A stretch of 64,000 nucleotides of DNA from assembly GCF_009908285.1 (NCBI RefSeq), contig NZ_JAAARM010000003.1, positions 186,001-250,000 on the forward strand. Direction: 5' to 3'. The notes beneath the pieces were generated by a model. That model searched no databases and was not told where the DNA came from. It worked only from the letters and a program-made list of their open reading frames with translations. The DNA comes from Pseudomonas sp. Fl4BN1. Lineage in GTDB: Bacteria > Pseudomonadota > Gammaproteobacteria > Pseudomonadales > Pseudomonadaceae. Position 1 is the first letter of the stretch. Every line of letters starts with the position of its first letter. Positions 53,161 to 61,865 of the stretch are shown here, piece by piece. The position numbers and the translations under genes are program-made.

Positions 53161-54750
53161 TTAGAACACCACACCCTGGCTGCGCAGGTAGTCGTCGTAG
53201 GTGCCGCTGAAGTCGATCACGCCACTTGGGCTCAGCTCGATGATGCGGGTGGCCAGGGACGATACGAACTCACGGTCGTGGCTGACGAAGATCAGCGTGC
53301 CCGGGTAGTTTTCCAGCGCCAGGTTCAACGCCTCGATGGATTCCATGTCCAAGTGGTTGGTCGGTTCGTCCATCACCAGTACGTTGGGCTTTTGCAGGAT
53401 CAGCTTGCCGAACAGCATGCGCCCTTGCTCACCACCGGAAATCACCTTGACCGACTTGAGGATCTCGTCGTTGGAGAACAGCATGCGGCCCAGGGTGCCG
53501 CGAACCACTTGTTCGCCTTCCTTGGTCCAGCGGCCCATCCAGTCGAACAGGTTGGATTCGTCTTCGAAGTCCGAAGCGTGGTCCTGGGCGTAGTAGCCGA
53601 CCTCGGCCGCGTCGGTCCATTTCACGGTGCCTGCGTCCGGGGTCAGTTCGTTGACCAGGGTGCGCAGCAGGGTGGTCTTGCCGATACCGTTCGGGCCGAT
53701 GATCGCTACGCGCTCGCCAGCTTCAACCTGGAAGCTGAAGTCCTTGAACAGCGGCTTGCCGTCAAAGCCTTTGGCCATGCGATCGACGATGACCGCCTGG
53801 CGGTGCAGCTTCTTGGTCTGGTCAAAGCGGATAAACGGACTGACGCGGCTCGACGGCTTGACTTCGGCCAGCTGGATCTTGTCGATCGCCTTGGCGCGGG
53901 AAGTGGCCTGCTTGGCTTTCGAGGCGTTGGCCGAGAAGCGGCTGACGAACGATTGCAGCTCGGAGATCTGGGCTTTCTTCTTGGCGTTGTCCGACAGCAA
54001 CTGCTCGCGGGACTGGGTCGCCATGGTCATGTATTCGTCGTAGTTGCCCGGGAACAGGCGCAGCTCGCCGTAGTCCAGGTCAGCCATGTGGGTGCAGACG
54101 CTGTTCAGGAAGTGACGGTCGTGAGAGATGATGATCATCAAGCTCGAACGTTGGGTGAGGATGTTTTCCAGCCAGCGGATGGTGTTGATGTCCAGGTGGT
54201 TGGTTGGCTCGTCGAGCAGCAACACTTCCGGATCGGAAAACAGCGCCTGGGCCAGCAATACGCGCAGTTTCCAGCCTGGCGACACTTCGCTCATCGGGCC
54301 GTTGTGCTGCTCGATGCCGATACCCAGGCCCAGCAGCAACTCACCGGCGCGGGATTCGGCGGTGTAGCCGTCCATTTCAGCGAAGTCGGTTTCCAGTTCA
54401 GCAACGGCCATGCCGTCGGCCTCGGTCATTTCCGCCAGCGAGTAGATGCGATCGCGCTCGGCCTTGACCTTCCACAGCTCTTCGTGACCCATGATCACGG
54501 TGTCGAGTACGCTGAATTCTTCGTAAGCGAACTGGTCCTGGCGCAGTTTGCCCAGGCGCACGTTCGGCTCCAGCATGACTTGGCCGCCCGACGGATCGAG
54601 GTCGCCACCGAGGATTTTCATGAAGGTCGACTTGCCGCAACCGTTGGCGCCAATCAGGCCGTAACGGTTGCCACCGTTGAACTTGACCGAAACGTTCTCG
54701 AACAACGGCTTGGCGCCGAACTGCATGGTGATGTTAGCTGTGGAGATCAA
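53161..54750 (-). CDS. ybiT: ABC-F ATPase YbiT
   Basis: This 529-residue protein has two ABC cassettes and no membrane part. Walker A sites are GANGCGKST (near residue 37) and GPNGIGKTT (near 355). ABC signatures are [10 protein letters not shown] and SGGEQGRML, and each cassette has DEPTNHLD. The linker between cassettes is helical and charged. ABC-F proteins act on the ribosome E site to rescue or tune translation. Sequence and length match the YbiT subgroup. It is monocistronic with a strong terminator. Confidence 0.93.
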   Translation of the reverse strand: MISTANITMQFGAKPLFENVSVKFNGGNRYGLIGANGCGKSTFMKILGGDLDPSGGQVMLEPNVRLGKLRQDQFAYEEFSVLDTVIMGHEELWKVKAERDRIYSLAEMTEADGMAVAELETDFAEMDGYTAESRAGELLLGLGIGIEQHNGPMSEVSPGWKLRVLLAQALFSDPEVLLLDEPTNHLDINTIRWLENILTQRSSLMIIISHDRHFLNSVCTHMADLDYGELRLFPGNYDEYMTMATQSREQLLSDNAKKKAQISELQSFVSRFSANASKAKQATSRAKAIDKIQLAEVKPSSRVSPFIRFDQTKKLHRQAVIVDRMAKGFDGKPLFKDFSFQVEAGERVAIIGPNGIGKTTLLRTLVNELTPDAGTVKWTDAAEVGYYAQDHASDFEDESNLFDWMGRWTKEGEQVVRGTLGRMLFSNDEILKSVKVISGGEQGRMLFGKLILQKPNVLVMDEPTNHLDMESIEALNLALENYPGTLIFVSHDREFVSSLATRIIELSPSGVIDFSGTYDDYLRSQGVVF

Positions 54751-54978
54751 TTACTTACCTACCAATGATTTAGCGCTGGGCCGAATCCACAGAGCGCGAT
54801 CTGGAGCCTTCCAGGTCGGGCCGGTCTGGGTGTGGAACTGAGCCAGCGGGCGTACGTCGAGCGCAACATTCCGGCATCGAGGCCAGGTTGCCGAGCAAAA
54901 GGTGCGGGGTGCATGTTGGAATTTGTGCGCATTGTCGCATATGTAAACGAGCAGTTGTATGACGCTCTGGCAGGGAAT

Positions 54979-55731
54979 TTAGCTCGGATGGCCGATACTC
55001 GATCCGCCGCTGGCCACGGCCCTGGTGTTCAGCAGCCGCTGCATGAACTGCTGCAAGTGCAGCGCAGCCTCGACAGGCGCGGCCTGGAGCAGGCAATGAG
55101 GCGCGTCGATGGCCACGACTCGGGCATCCTGGCGCAGGTGCAGGACCAGGGCCGAAGCAGAGGAAGGCACCAGGCGATCGCGACGGGCGCGCAGGTACAG
55201 CAGCGGCAGCTCCAAGGTGGCCAGGGCCTGGCGTACATCCACCGCGATCACCGCCTGCAGCCGGGCCTGCAACACCTGCGGCTGCACCTGGGCAATCGCG
55301 GCGGCCAGCGCTGTGCGCAAAGTTGGCGTGGAAAAACCACCCAGCAGCAGGGCGTCCATCGGCCAGAAAGGTAGGCGCTGCAGCGGCAGGAACTTGAGTA
55401 GCGGGCTCAGGGGCGCCAATCCGGGCCGTGGATTGCAGACAAAGCTGCTGCAGAGCACCAGCCCCATCAACCCGCTCGGGCACTTGGCGGCAACACTCAC
55501 CGCTACCGGGCCGGAAAAGGATTCGCCCAACAGGACAAAAGGCCGATCCGTCGGTAATTGCGCCATCACCCGGGCGATCAGGGCCGGGTAATCCAGGGGC
55601 TGATCGCTGGGGTAGCGCACGATCTGTACCGGCCAAGCCGGGTCCAGGGCTTGTAGCAAGGGCTCGAACAGGCTGCCGGTGCCGTCCATGCCCGGTAGCA
55701 GGATCAGGGTCGGGCTCAGTGTTAAGTCCAT
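54979..55731 (-). CDS. Alpha/beta hydrolase, cytoplasmic
   Basis: This 250-residue protein starts MDLTLSPTLILLPGMDGTGS (oxyanion HG-equivalent loop GMDG). The nucleophile Ser is in VLLGESFSGPVA near residue 82, the Asp probably in RARRDRLVPSSA and the His in IDAPHCLLQ. It has no signal peptide. The longer frame to 55845 is rejected because the ATG at 55731 begins at the fold's first strand. It resembles BioH/menH-like small hydrolases but the substrate is unknown. It is divergent from lpxO. Confidence 0.78.
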   Translation of the reverse strand: MDLTLSPTLILLPGMDGTGSLFEPLLQALDPAWPVQIVRYPSDQPLDYPALIARVMAQLPTDRPFVLLGESFSGPVAVSVAAKCPSGLMGLVLCSSFVCNPRPGLAPLSPLLKFLPLQRLPFWPMDALLLGGFSTPTLRTALAAAIAQVQPQVLQARLQAVIAVDVRQALATLELPLLYLRARRDRLVPSSASALVLHLRQDARVVAIDAPHCLLQAAPVEAALHLQQFMQRLLNTRAVASGGSSIGHPS

Positions 55732-56095
55732 CGGTTCTGCGATCCTTGCCGGGGAGAGGGGGAGGTCAGCGGCGTGCAGGATACCCCGGTAATCACGGCC
55801 AACACAGCTGGCCAGTACGGGGTAGAGCCGTCGAGCGACTTCCATTGAGCTGAATCAAAGCCTGGCGCAATACACGCATATTCCTACAGAAGCACCACAG
55901 CTTTTCACAAATTTGAGTTAACCATTGGTTACAAACTGTGGCTAAAATGCCAGCAGACGGCCAGACGCCGAGGGTCGGGTCGGCGACGAAGACCGTAGCC
56001 GATTACGTTTTTTTCAACGCAGACGCTGCCACTTGCCTTTGGCCCTCCGGGCTTTCAGGGGCGCAGCATGTTCTCTTCTGACGTGTGACATTTCC
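55732..56095. other. 364-base divergent stretch between hydrolase gene and lpxO
   Basis: No gene is visible. It contains the lpxO promoter region, with the GTTAACCATTGGTTA element at 55917-55931 and a -10-like TAAAAT at 55943-55948, and a long 5' leader of about 140 bases before the GTG of lpxO. Confidence 0.5.
55917..55931 (+). promoter_or_regulatory. GTTA tandem/palindromic element in the lpxO promoter
   Basis: GTTAACCATTGGTTA holds two GTTA half-sites 11 bases apart and also the perfect palindrome TAACCATTGGTTA. It ends 11 bases before TAAAAT (55943-55948), covering the -35 position, as PhoP/PmrA-type activator boxes do. A near copy lies upstream of the small exported-protein gene at 7430-7446. 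Confidence 0.45.
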
Positions 56096-56995
56096 GTGAA
56101 ACTCATCATTGCCGCTGTATACGTTCTATCCATTGCCTACGTACACCTGCGGGGGCGCGTGCGCCATAAACTGGGTCGCCAACTGAGTGATCACTCAACC
56201 TTTCTGGCCCCCATCAACTGCTTCCTCTATCTGTTTTCCAAGCACCCCAACCGGCCTTATCTGGATCCAGCCGACTTCCCCGAAATGAGCACGCTGCAAG
56301 AGCACTGGGAAGAGATCCGCGCCGAGGGGCAGAGCCTGTTGCAGGCCGGTGAGATCAAACGCTCCGACCAGTACAACGATGTGGGTTTCAACTCATTCTT
56401 CAAGACCGGCTGGAAACGCTTCTACCTGAAGTGGTACGGCGACAGCCATCCTTCAGCGATGAAGCTGTGCCCGCGTACTACCGAACTGGTGCAGAGCATC
56501 GGTTCGATCAAGGCGGCGATGTTCGCCGAGTTGCCACCGGGCTCCAGACTGGTGCGTCACCGCGACCCGTATGCCGGCTCCTACCGCTACCACCTGGGGT
56601 TGTCCACGCCCAATGACGAAGGCTGCTTCATCGAGGTCGATGGCGAGCGCTATCACTGGCGTGACGGCGAAGCGGTGATGTTCGACGAGACCTATATCCA
56701 CTACGCGGAAAACACCACGCAGCAGAACCGCATCATTTTGTTCTGCGACGTCGAGCGGCCGATGAAGTATCGCTGGGCTGCGGCATTCAACGGCTGGTTC
56801 AGCCGTACCGTGATGTCCGCTGCAGGTGCACCCAATGACGCCGGTGACAAGACCGGGGGGCTCAATCGCGCCTTCACCAAGCTGTACAAGATTCGCCTGC
56901 GGGGCAAGGAACTGAAGAAGCGCAATCGCACTCGTTACTACCTGGAAAAGTGGGCGATCTTCGCGGCGCTGCTGTTGTTGTTCATCTATATCTGA
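56096..56995 (+). CDS. lpxO: Lipid A 2-hydroxylase LpxO
   Basis: This 299-residue Fe(II)/2-oxoglutarate dioxygenase of the Asp/Asn-hydroxylase fold hydroxylates the secondary laurate of lipid A. A hydrophobic N-terminal anchor (KLIIAAVYVLSIAYVHL) and a C-terminal anchor (AIFAALLLLFIYI) flank the catalytic domain. The domain carries HRDPYAGSYRYHLGL (His-x-Asp iron ligands), a distal His in YIHYAENTTQQNRIIL and an Arg for 2-oxoglutarate. The GTG start at 56096 gives the standard LpxO length; a longer frame begins at 56033. The ribosome site is weak. Confidence 0.92.
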   Translation: MKLIIAAVYVLSIAYVHLRGRVRHKLGRQLSDHSTFLAPINCFLYLFSKHPNRPYLDPADFPEMSTLQEHWEEIRAEGQSLLQAGEIKRSDQYNDVGFNSFFKTGWKRFYLKWYGDSHPSAMKLCPRTTELVQSIGSIKAAMFAELPPGSRLVRHRDPYAGSYRYHLGLSTPNDEGCFIEVDGERYHWRDGEAVMFDETYIHYAENTTQQNRIILFCDVERPMKYRWAAAFNGWFSRTVMSAAGAPNDAGDKTGGLNRAFTKLYKIRLRGKELKKRNRTRYYLEKWAIFAALLLLFIYI

Positions 56996-57028
56996 CACTG
57001 CCAGTGTCGCGGCTTTCTCGTTGGTTCC

Positions 57029-57112
57029 TGCGGTTGCAGGAACTGGCTTGCCAATGATGGCTGCGCGGGGGCGATGCAAGCCTTGAGGGCCTGTTCGCCG
57101 GCAAGCCGCCCG
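57029..57112. repeat. REP-like repeat pair
   Basis: TGCAGGAACTGGCTTGCC and the inverted TTCGCCGGCAAGCCG (57094-57108) bracket about 50 bases, forming a REP-type inverted pair between lpxO and the next gene. The second element is identical to 58946-58960. Confidence 0.65.
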
Positions 57113-57262
57113 CCATGGCAAAGAGCCCCGTGGACTGCACACCTGGCTCCTTGCAGATACCGGGTGTTACATGTTCTGAAGGATTATTTAATTAACAAAG
57201 CCGAACCCTGGGCGTAGCGTGGAATCGTATTCGATACCCCGTCACGCCTCAGGAGGCTTGTC

Positions 57263-57634
57263 ATGAACAGTCTGGTTCGCGGCTTAGCGGCCATCATCGC
57301 GTTGGGTTCGGCCACCGGCGCAGCCTGGGCCGCTACCCCTGGAGCGCTCCCGCCCAGCCAGCTCCCCAGCACCTTGCAGCTGGCACAAAATCTGCCCAAC
57401 AGCGGCAACAACGATCCTTACAGCAACCCGATTCGCCGAGCCAATCCCAACAGCATGCAGGGCACCCAGCCCAGCAACCCGGGTATTCGGGGCCCCGGTA
57501 CGGCCCCGATCAGCCGACCACCGACCTTGGAAAATGGCGGCATCGGCAACGGCTACCCACGCGGCGGCGTCCAGCCACCAGCCCCCGATCCCCGGGTGCA
57601 CAACCCTCGAGACGACGACAGCAACCGGCGCTGA
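57263..57634 (+). CDS. Small exported Pro/Asn/Gly-rich protein
   Basis: This 123-residue protein has a signal peptide (MNSLVRGLAAIIALGSATGAAWA, cleavage near residue 23). The mature chain is low in complexity, disordered, and rich in Pro, Asn and Gly (GNNDPYSNPIRRANPNSMQG). No domain is recognised. AGGAGG lies just before the ATG. It sits 77 bases upstream of the PQQ sugar dehydrogenase on the same strand and could be cotranscribed. Its function is unknown. Confidence 0.7.
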   Translation: MNSLVRGLAAIIALGSATGAAWAATPGALPPSQLPSTLQLAQNLPNSGNNDPYSNPIRRANPNSMQGTQPSNPGIRGPGTAPISRPPTLENGGIGNGYPRGGVQPPAPDPRVHNPRDDDSNRR

Positions 57635-57711
57635 GGCGCTTGCGTGGGAAGCTAGCAGCGGCCTCGTACACGGTTGCCAGGGAATCTCTTGATCGATAAA
57701 AGGAAGCGAAC

Positions 57712-58863
57712 ATGCTGGGTAAAACTCTCTTCGCCACCTTGTGCGCCAGCATTGTGCTGGGCAGCACCGTGCCGGCTTCGGCCGCCAGCTCCCAGTCGTA
57801 TCCCAGTGAGCAGGGCAGCGTGCGCCTGACACCGCTGGTACACGGCTTGAACCATCCCTGGGCCCTGGCTTTCCTGCCGGATCGTCAAGGCATGCTGGTC
57901 ACCGAACGGCCAGGGAACCTGCGCCTGGTCAGCCCGCAAGGCCAGCTTTCGGCGCCCTTGAGCGGGGTACCGCAAGTCTGGGCCAATGGTCAGGGCGGCT
58001 TGCTGGATGTGGTGTTGTCACCGGACTTCAAACAGGATCGCATGGTCTATCTGTCCTACGCCGAAGGCGGTGGCGCAGGGGGCACCGCCGGCACCGCGGT
58101 GGGGCGCGGCCGGCTGGCCGAGGACCTGAGCGGGCTCAAGGACTTCCAGGTGATCTTCCGCCAGGAGCCGAAGCTGTCCACGGGCAACCACTTCGGTTCA
58201 CGCTTGGTGTTCGACCGTGATGGCTACCTGTTCATTACCCTGGGGGAAAACAACGACCGGCCTACCGCCCAGGACCTGGACAAGCTCCAGGGCAAGATTG
58301 TGCGCCTGTACCCGGACGGTCGGGTACCGGAGGACAACCCCTTTGTCGGGCAGCCCGGGGTGCGCCCGGAGATTTGGAGCTATGGCCATCGCAACCCCCA
58401 GGGAGCGGCGCTCAACCCCTGGAATGGCACCTTGTGGGAGAACGAGCACGGGCCCAAGGGCGGTGACGAGATCAACATCATCGAACGTGGCAAGAACTAC
58501 GGCTGGCCCCAGGCGACCCACGGCATCGACTATTCCGGCCAGCCAATTCCCGAGGCCGGCGGCCAGACTGCACCGGGCAGCGTGGCACCGCACCATGTCT
58601 GGGAGAAATCCCCCGGCATCAGCGGCATGGCGTTCTATGCCGGTGAGCGCTTCAAGCCCTGGCAGCACAACGTCTTCATTGGCGCCCTGGCCAGCCGCGA
58701 GCTGATCCGCCTGCAGTTCGATGGCGATCGGGTCGAGCATGAAGAGCGTCTGCTAGGCGACCTCAAGGCGCGTATTCGTGACGTGCGCCAGGGGCCGGAC
58801 GGCTACCTCTATATCCTCACCGACGAAGACCAGGGGGTGCTGTACAAGGTCGGCCTGGAATAA
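57712..58863 (+). CDS. Periplasmic PQQ-dependent sugar dehydrogenase
   Basis: This 383-residue soluble beta-propeller of the GSDH/YliI family has a signal peptide (about residues 1-25). It has VHGLNHPWALAFLPDRQGMLVTERPGNLRL at the propeller start, STGNHFGSRLVFDRDGYLFI, GHRNPQGAALNPWNGTLWENEHG and DEINIIERGKNYGWP, all typical PQQ- and calcium-binding loops. It oxidises aldose sugars in the periplasm and feeds electrons to the respiratory chain. AAGGAAG precedes the ATG. No pqq genes are in the window. Confidence 0.88.
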   Translation: MLGKTLFATLCASIVLGSTVPASAASSQSYPSEQGSVRLTPLVHGLNHPWALAFLPDRQGMLVTERPGNLRLVSPQGQLSAPLSGVPQVWANGQGGLLDVVLSPDFKQDRMVYLSYAEGGGAGGTAGTAVGRGRLAEDLSGLKDFQVIFRQEPKLSTGNHFGSRLVFDRDGYLFITLGENNDRPTAQDLDKLQGKIVRLYPDGRVPEDNPFVGQPGVRPEIWSYGHRNPQGAALNPWNGTLWENEHGPKGGDEINIIERGKNYGWPQATHGIDYSGQPIPEAGGQTAPGSVAPHHVWEKSPGISGMAFYAGERFKPWQHNVFIGALASRELIRLQFDGDRVEHEERLLGDLKARIRDVRQGPDGYLYILTDEDQGVLYKVGLE

Positions 58864-58870
58864 CCCGTCC

Positions 58871-58972
58871 TGCAGGAGCCGGCTTGCACGGGAGCTGAGC
58901 TGCCAGCGAAGGTGTCGACGAGGAGGCTGCAGCGCTGCGCTCCTCTTCGCCGGCAAGCCGGCATCCTACGAT
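58871..58972. repeat. REP-like inverted repeat pair
   Basis: TGCAGGAGCCGGCTTGCA (58871-58888) and the inverted TTCGCCGGCAAGCCGGCATC (58946-58965) flank 57 bases. This is the same REP-type element as near 57.1 kb, here between the convergent sugar dehydrogenase and GNAT/C39 genes. Confidence 0.7.
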
Positions 58973-60072
58973 GGGCGCGGCGTTACGCTGAGGATTACGG
59001 CGGCTCGCAGCTTGCTGCTGCCAAAGCTGCACATCTTGTCGAACTCGCCGTGGCTCACCGGCAGGTGCTGGCAGTCCATCGGCTGCCGGTGTTGGCTGTG
59101 ATCGACATCCGGATCATGCAAGTAGACGAATTCCTCGTCGCAGTCGGTCACTATCACCCAGTGCGGCGCCTTGGAGCGGGTCAGGCGGTAGCTGCTGATC
59201 AGTACCAGGGGCTGGCCGCCCTGCGCCAATAACCTCGGCAAGTCCAGCGGACCGCCCAGCACCTGCTGCACCTCGCTGGCATCCAATTCCTTGCAGAACT
59301 CGTCGTGGACCAGGCGCATGACGTCCTTTTTATGCTCGTCGCGCACGCCGTTGAGAAACAGCGGCCCGGCGCTGTTGACCTGCAGACGCACGGCAAAGCC
59401 ACGGCGCCAGGCGGACAGGGCCAGTCCCTGGGGGCTGCAGCCGCCATGCCCGGCGGTCATGAATACGGTGGTGGCTTCACGCCAGATCTGCAGTTCTTCG
59501 CGGCGCTCCAGCGGCCTTGATGGTTGCAGTGCAGCCATGGCCATCAACAGGCAGGCCGGACCGCAGGTGAAGTCGGTGGTCTGCTGGTAGTACGGCACGC
59601 GGATACTGCGGGTCTCGCGGTGCTCAAGGATGCGTTTCTCCAGGCGCAGGGCATCGGCATGGTCCTCGTAGTAGTCGTGGATCCGGGCGAAACGCCGATA
59701 ACCATGGCGCTCGTACAAGGCGATTGCCGCCGGGTTGTCGCTGCGCACTTCAAGCCGCAGGTAAGCGCAGTCATGGGCCAGGGCACAGGCTTCGATCCGT
59801 TGCAGCAGGCGTTTGCCCAGGCCCAGGCCCCGGGCGTCCTCGGCAATGGCGATGGAGTACAGGCGCGCCAGTGAGGTGCCACGATGAAACAGCACCAGGG
59901 CATAACCCAACAAGCGCTTCTGGTGTTCGGCCACCAGCAATTGCCCGTGGGCGCGGTTGATCATCCACTGGAAGCTGCGTGGCGTCAGCCGGTCGCTGGT
60001 GAAGCATTGCTGTTCCAGGCTCACCAAAGCCGGCAGGTCGGCTGGGGTTGCAGTGCGAAAGACAAGATCCAT
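58966..60072 (-). CDS. Fusion of RimI-like GNAT acetyltransferase and C39-like peptidase
   Basis: This 368-residue protein has two domains. Residues about 1-150 are GNAT, with motif A SIAIAEDARGLGLGKRLLQR and LRLEVRSDNPAAIALYERHGY. About 165-365 is a papain-like C39 peptidase, with Cys in TTDFTCGPACLLMAMAAL, His in APHWVIVTDCD and Asp in YLHDPDVD. No signal peptide or transporter part is present, so it acts in the cytoplasm. It is divergent, 93 bases apart, from a RimK-like ligase gene. The three activities together suggest making and trimming of a peptide or amide tag. The substrate is unknown. Confidence 0.88.
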   Translation of the reverse strand: MDLVFRTATPADLPALVSLEQQCFTSDRLTPRSFQWMINRAHGQLLVAEHQKRLLGYALVLFHRGTSLARLYSIAIAEDARGLGLGKRLLQRIEACALAHDCAYLRLEVRSDNPAAIALYERHGYRRFARIHDYYEDHADALRLEKRILEHRETRSIRVPYYQQTTDFTCGPACLLMAMAALQPSRPLERREELQIWREATTVFMTAGHGGCSPQGLALSAWRRGFAVRLQVNSAGPLFLNGVRDEHKKDVMRLVHDEFCKELDASEVQQVLGGPLDLPRLLAQGGQPLVLISSYRLTRSKAPHWVIVTDCDEEFVYLHDPDVDHSQHRQPMDCQHLPVSHGEFDKMCSFGSSKLRAAVILSVTPRPS

Positions 60073-60165
60073 ATAACCGCCGTAAAAGTTGCGTAACGGA
60101 ACGAGACTTCGGAAAAAGTTCGTGCTTAATAGAAAGGGTCAGGTTCTTCAGCGAGAGCGAACTTT

Positions 60166-61752
60166 ATGTCAGCGGTACAAGGTCATTGGCGAGAAGTATC
60201 CGAGCAAAGTTTGCCGGCGACAATCACTTCGACAGGTTATTTTACTCAAGTCGATAAGATTTCCAGCCAGGTCATCATCATTGTCGAGCGCAAGGAAGAC
60301 TGGGCCTCCTACTTCCCCAGCGAAGACATGCTCACCGCCCAGGAATACCTCGAGCAAAGCCGCGAAAGCGAGCCGGGGAAAAGGCTTCAAGTGATCAACC
60401 TGTGCCGCAGCTACAAGTACCTGGGGCACGGCTACTACTGCTCGCTGCTGGCGGAAGCCCGGGGTCACCGGGTGATTCCAACGGTGCGGACGATCAGTGA
60501 ACTGACCCGCAAGGCGCTCTACGGACTGGCCTTGGACGATCTGGATAAAACCCTGGAAAAAGCCCTGAGCAATCACCTGTACAGCGATACCGAAGGGTTT
60601 ACCCTGACGCTCTATTTCGGCAAGACGCATATCGAGCCGCTGCAAGAATTGGCTCGCCAATTGTTTGAACTGTTCCCTTGCCCAATTTTGCTAGTTGATT
60701 TCAAACGAACTAACAGTTGGCACATCGAAGGTGTAAAGTTTGGTGCGCTGCATAAGTTGCGCGAAGACCAGGAAGATCAATTCGCCAACTCCCTGGACAG
60801 TTTCAGTCGCAAGGTCTGGCGTGTTCCGCGCTCCAAGCGGCTGGCACGTTATGACCTGGCGATACTCCACGATCCCCAGGAAGCGCTGCCACCCTCAAAC
60901 GCCAGGGCACTGGAGAGTTTTATCCGGGTGGGCAAGGGCCTGGGGATCGATGTCGAGCTGATCGAGAAGAAGGATTACTCTCGCCTGGCCGAATACGACG
61001 CCTTGCTGATCCGCGAAACCACCAGCGTCGACAACCACACCTACCGCTTTGCCAAGAAAGCCGAAAGCGAAGGGTTGGTGGTGATGGACGACCCCGCATC
61101 GATCCTGCGCTGCACCAACAAGGTCTACCTCAGCGACCTGCTCAAGGGGCATCAGTTGGCCATGCCCGCCACCGAAATCCTCTACAAGGAGCGACCGGAA
61201 GACTTCGAACGGGTCGGCGAGCGCCTGGGCTTTCCGCTGGTGCTGAAGATTCCAGACGGTTGTTTCTCCCGCGGGGTGATCAAGGTTGAAAGCCAGCAGG
61301 CGCTGCTCGAGGCGACTGCCGAACTGTTCGAACATTCGGTGCTGCTGCTGGCCCAGGAGTTTTTCTACACCGAGTACGACTGGCGTATTGGCGTGCTCAA
61401 CCGCAAGCCGATCTTTGCCTGCCAGTACTTCATGTCCAAGGGCCACTGGCAGATCTACAACCACAAGGCCAAGGGCCAGGACATCAACGGCGAGTGCCGT
61501 ACCCTGGCGATCCACGAAGCACCGCGAGCGGTGGTGGAACTGGCAGTGAAGACCGCCAACCTGATCGGCGACGGCCTGTACGGAGTCGACCTCAAGCAGT
61601 CCGGCGACAAGGTGGTGGTGATCGAGGTCAACGACAACCCCAACCTCGATGCCGGCATCGAAGACGCCTACCTGCAGGACGATCTGTACTCCCTGGTGCT
61701 GGAGGAGTTCGTCCGCCGCCTGGAGCTCAAGCGCCGCGGCCAGGCCTGGTGA
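60166..61752 (+). CDS. RimK-like ATP-grasp ligase with N-terminal RLAN-type domain
   Basis: This 528-residue protein has an N-terminal domain (about 20-170, VINLCRSYKYLGHGYYCSLL) of the kind found before RimK-like ATP-grasps and a middle region with YDLAILHDPQEALPPSN. The ATP-grasp ligase covers about 310-510: FPLVLKIPDGCFSRGVIKVE, YTEYDWRIGVLNRKPIFACQ and the Mg-ligand loop VIEVNDNPNLDAG. Such ligases add amino acids, often glutamate, to a carboxyl group. The pairing with the divergent GNAT/C39 fusion suggests a shared pathway. The substrate is unknown and it is not ribosomal RimK by length. Confidence 0.88.
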   Translation: MSAVQGHWREVSEQSLPATITSTGYFTQVDKISSQVIIIVERKEDWASYFPSEDMLTAQEYLEQSRESEPGKRLQVINLCRSYKYLGHGYYCSLLAEARGHRVIPTVRTISELTRKALYGLALDDLDKTLEKALSNHLYSDTEGFTLTLYFGKTHIEPLQELARQLFELFPCPILLVDFKRTNSWHIEGVKFGALHKLREDQEDQFANSLDSFSRKVWRVPRSKRLARYDLAILHDPQEALPPSNARALESFIRVGKGLGIDVELIEKKDYSRLAEYDALLIRETTSVDNHTYRFAKKAESEGLVVMDDPASILRCTNKVYLSDLLKGHQLAMPATEILYKERPEDFERVGERLGFPLVLKIPDGCFSRGVIKVESQQALLEATAELFEHSVLLLAQEFFYTEYDWRIGVLNRKPIFACQYFMSKGHWQIYNHKAKGQDINGECRTLAIHEAPRAVVELAVKTANLIGDGLYGVDLKQSGDKVVVIEVNDNPNLDAGIEDAYLQDDLYSLVLEEFVRRLELKRRGQAW

Positions 61753-61865
61753 GGTGGCGTCGACCCACGGATATCCACCAGCCTCTGGCGGCGTGCAGGC
61801 GGTGCCTCGGCTGGCGGACACTGGCTGTGCCTCTGCGGATCGACAGTGCCACGAACGTGCGGAGT

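Noticed and set aside
53149..54768. 539-codon frame on plus opposite ybiT
   Set aside because: It is a GC-driven shadow of a clear ABC-F gene; its protein is Gln/His/Val-rich with no domain and no ribosome site.
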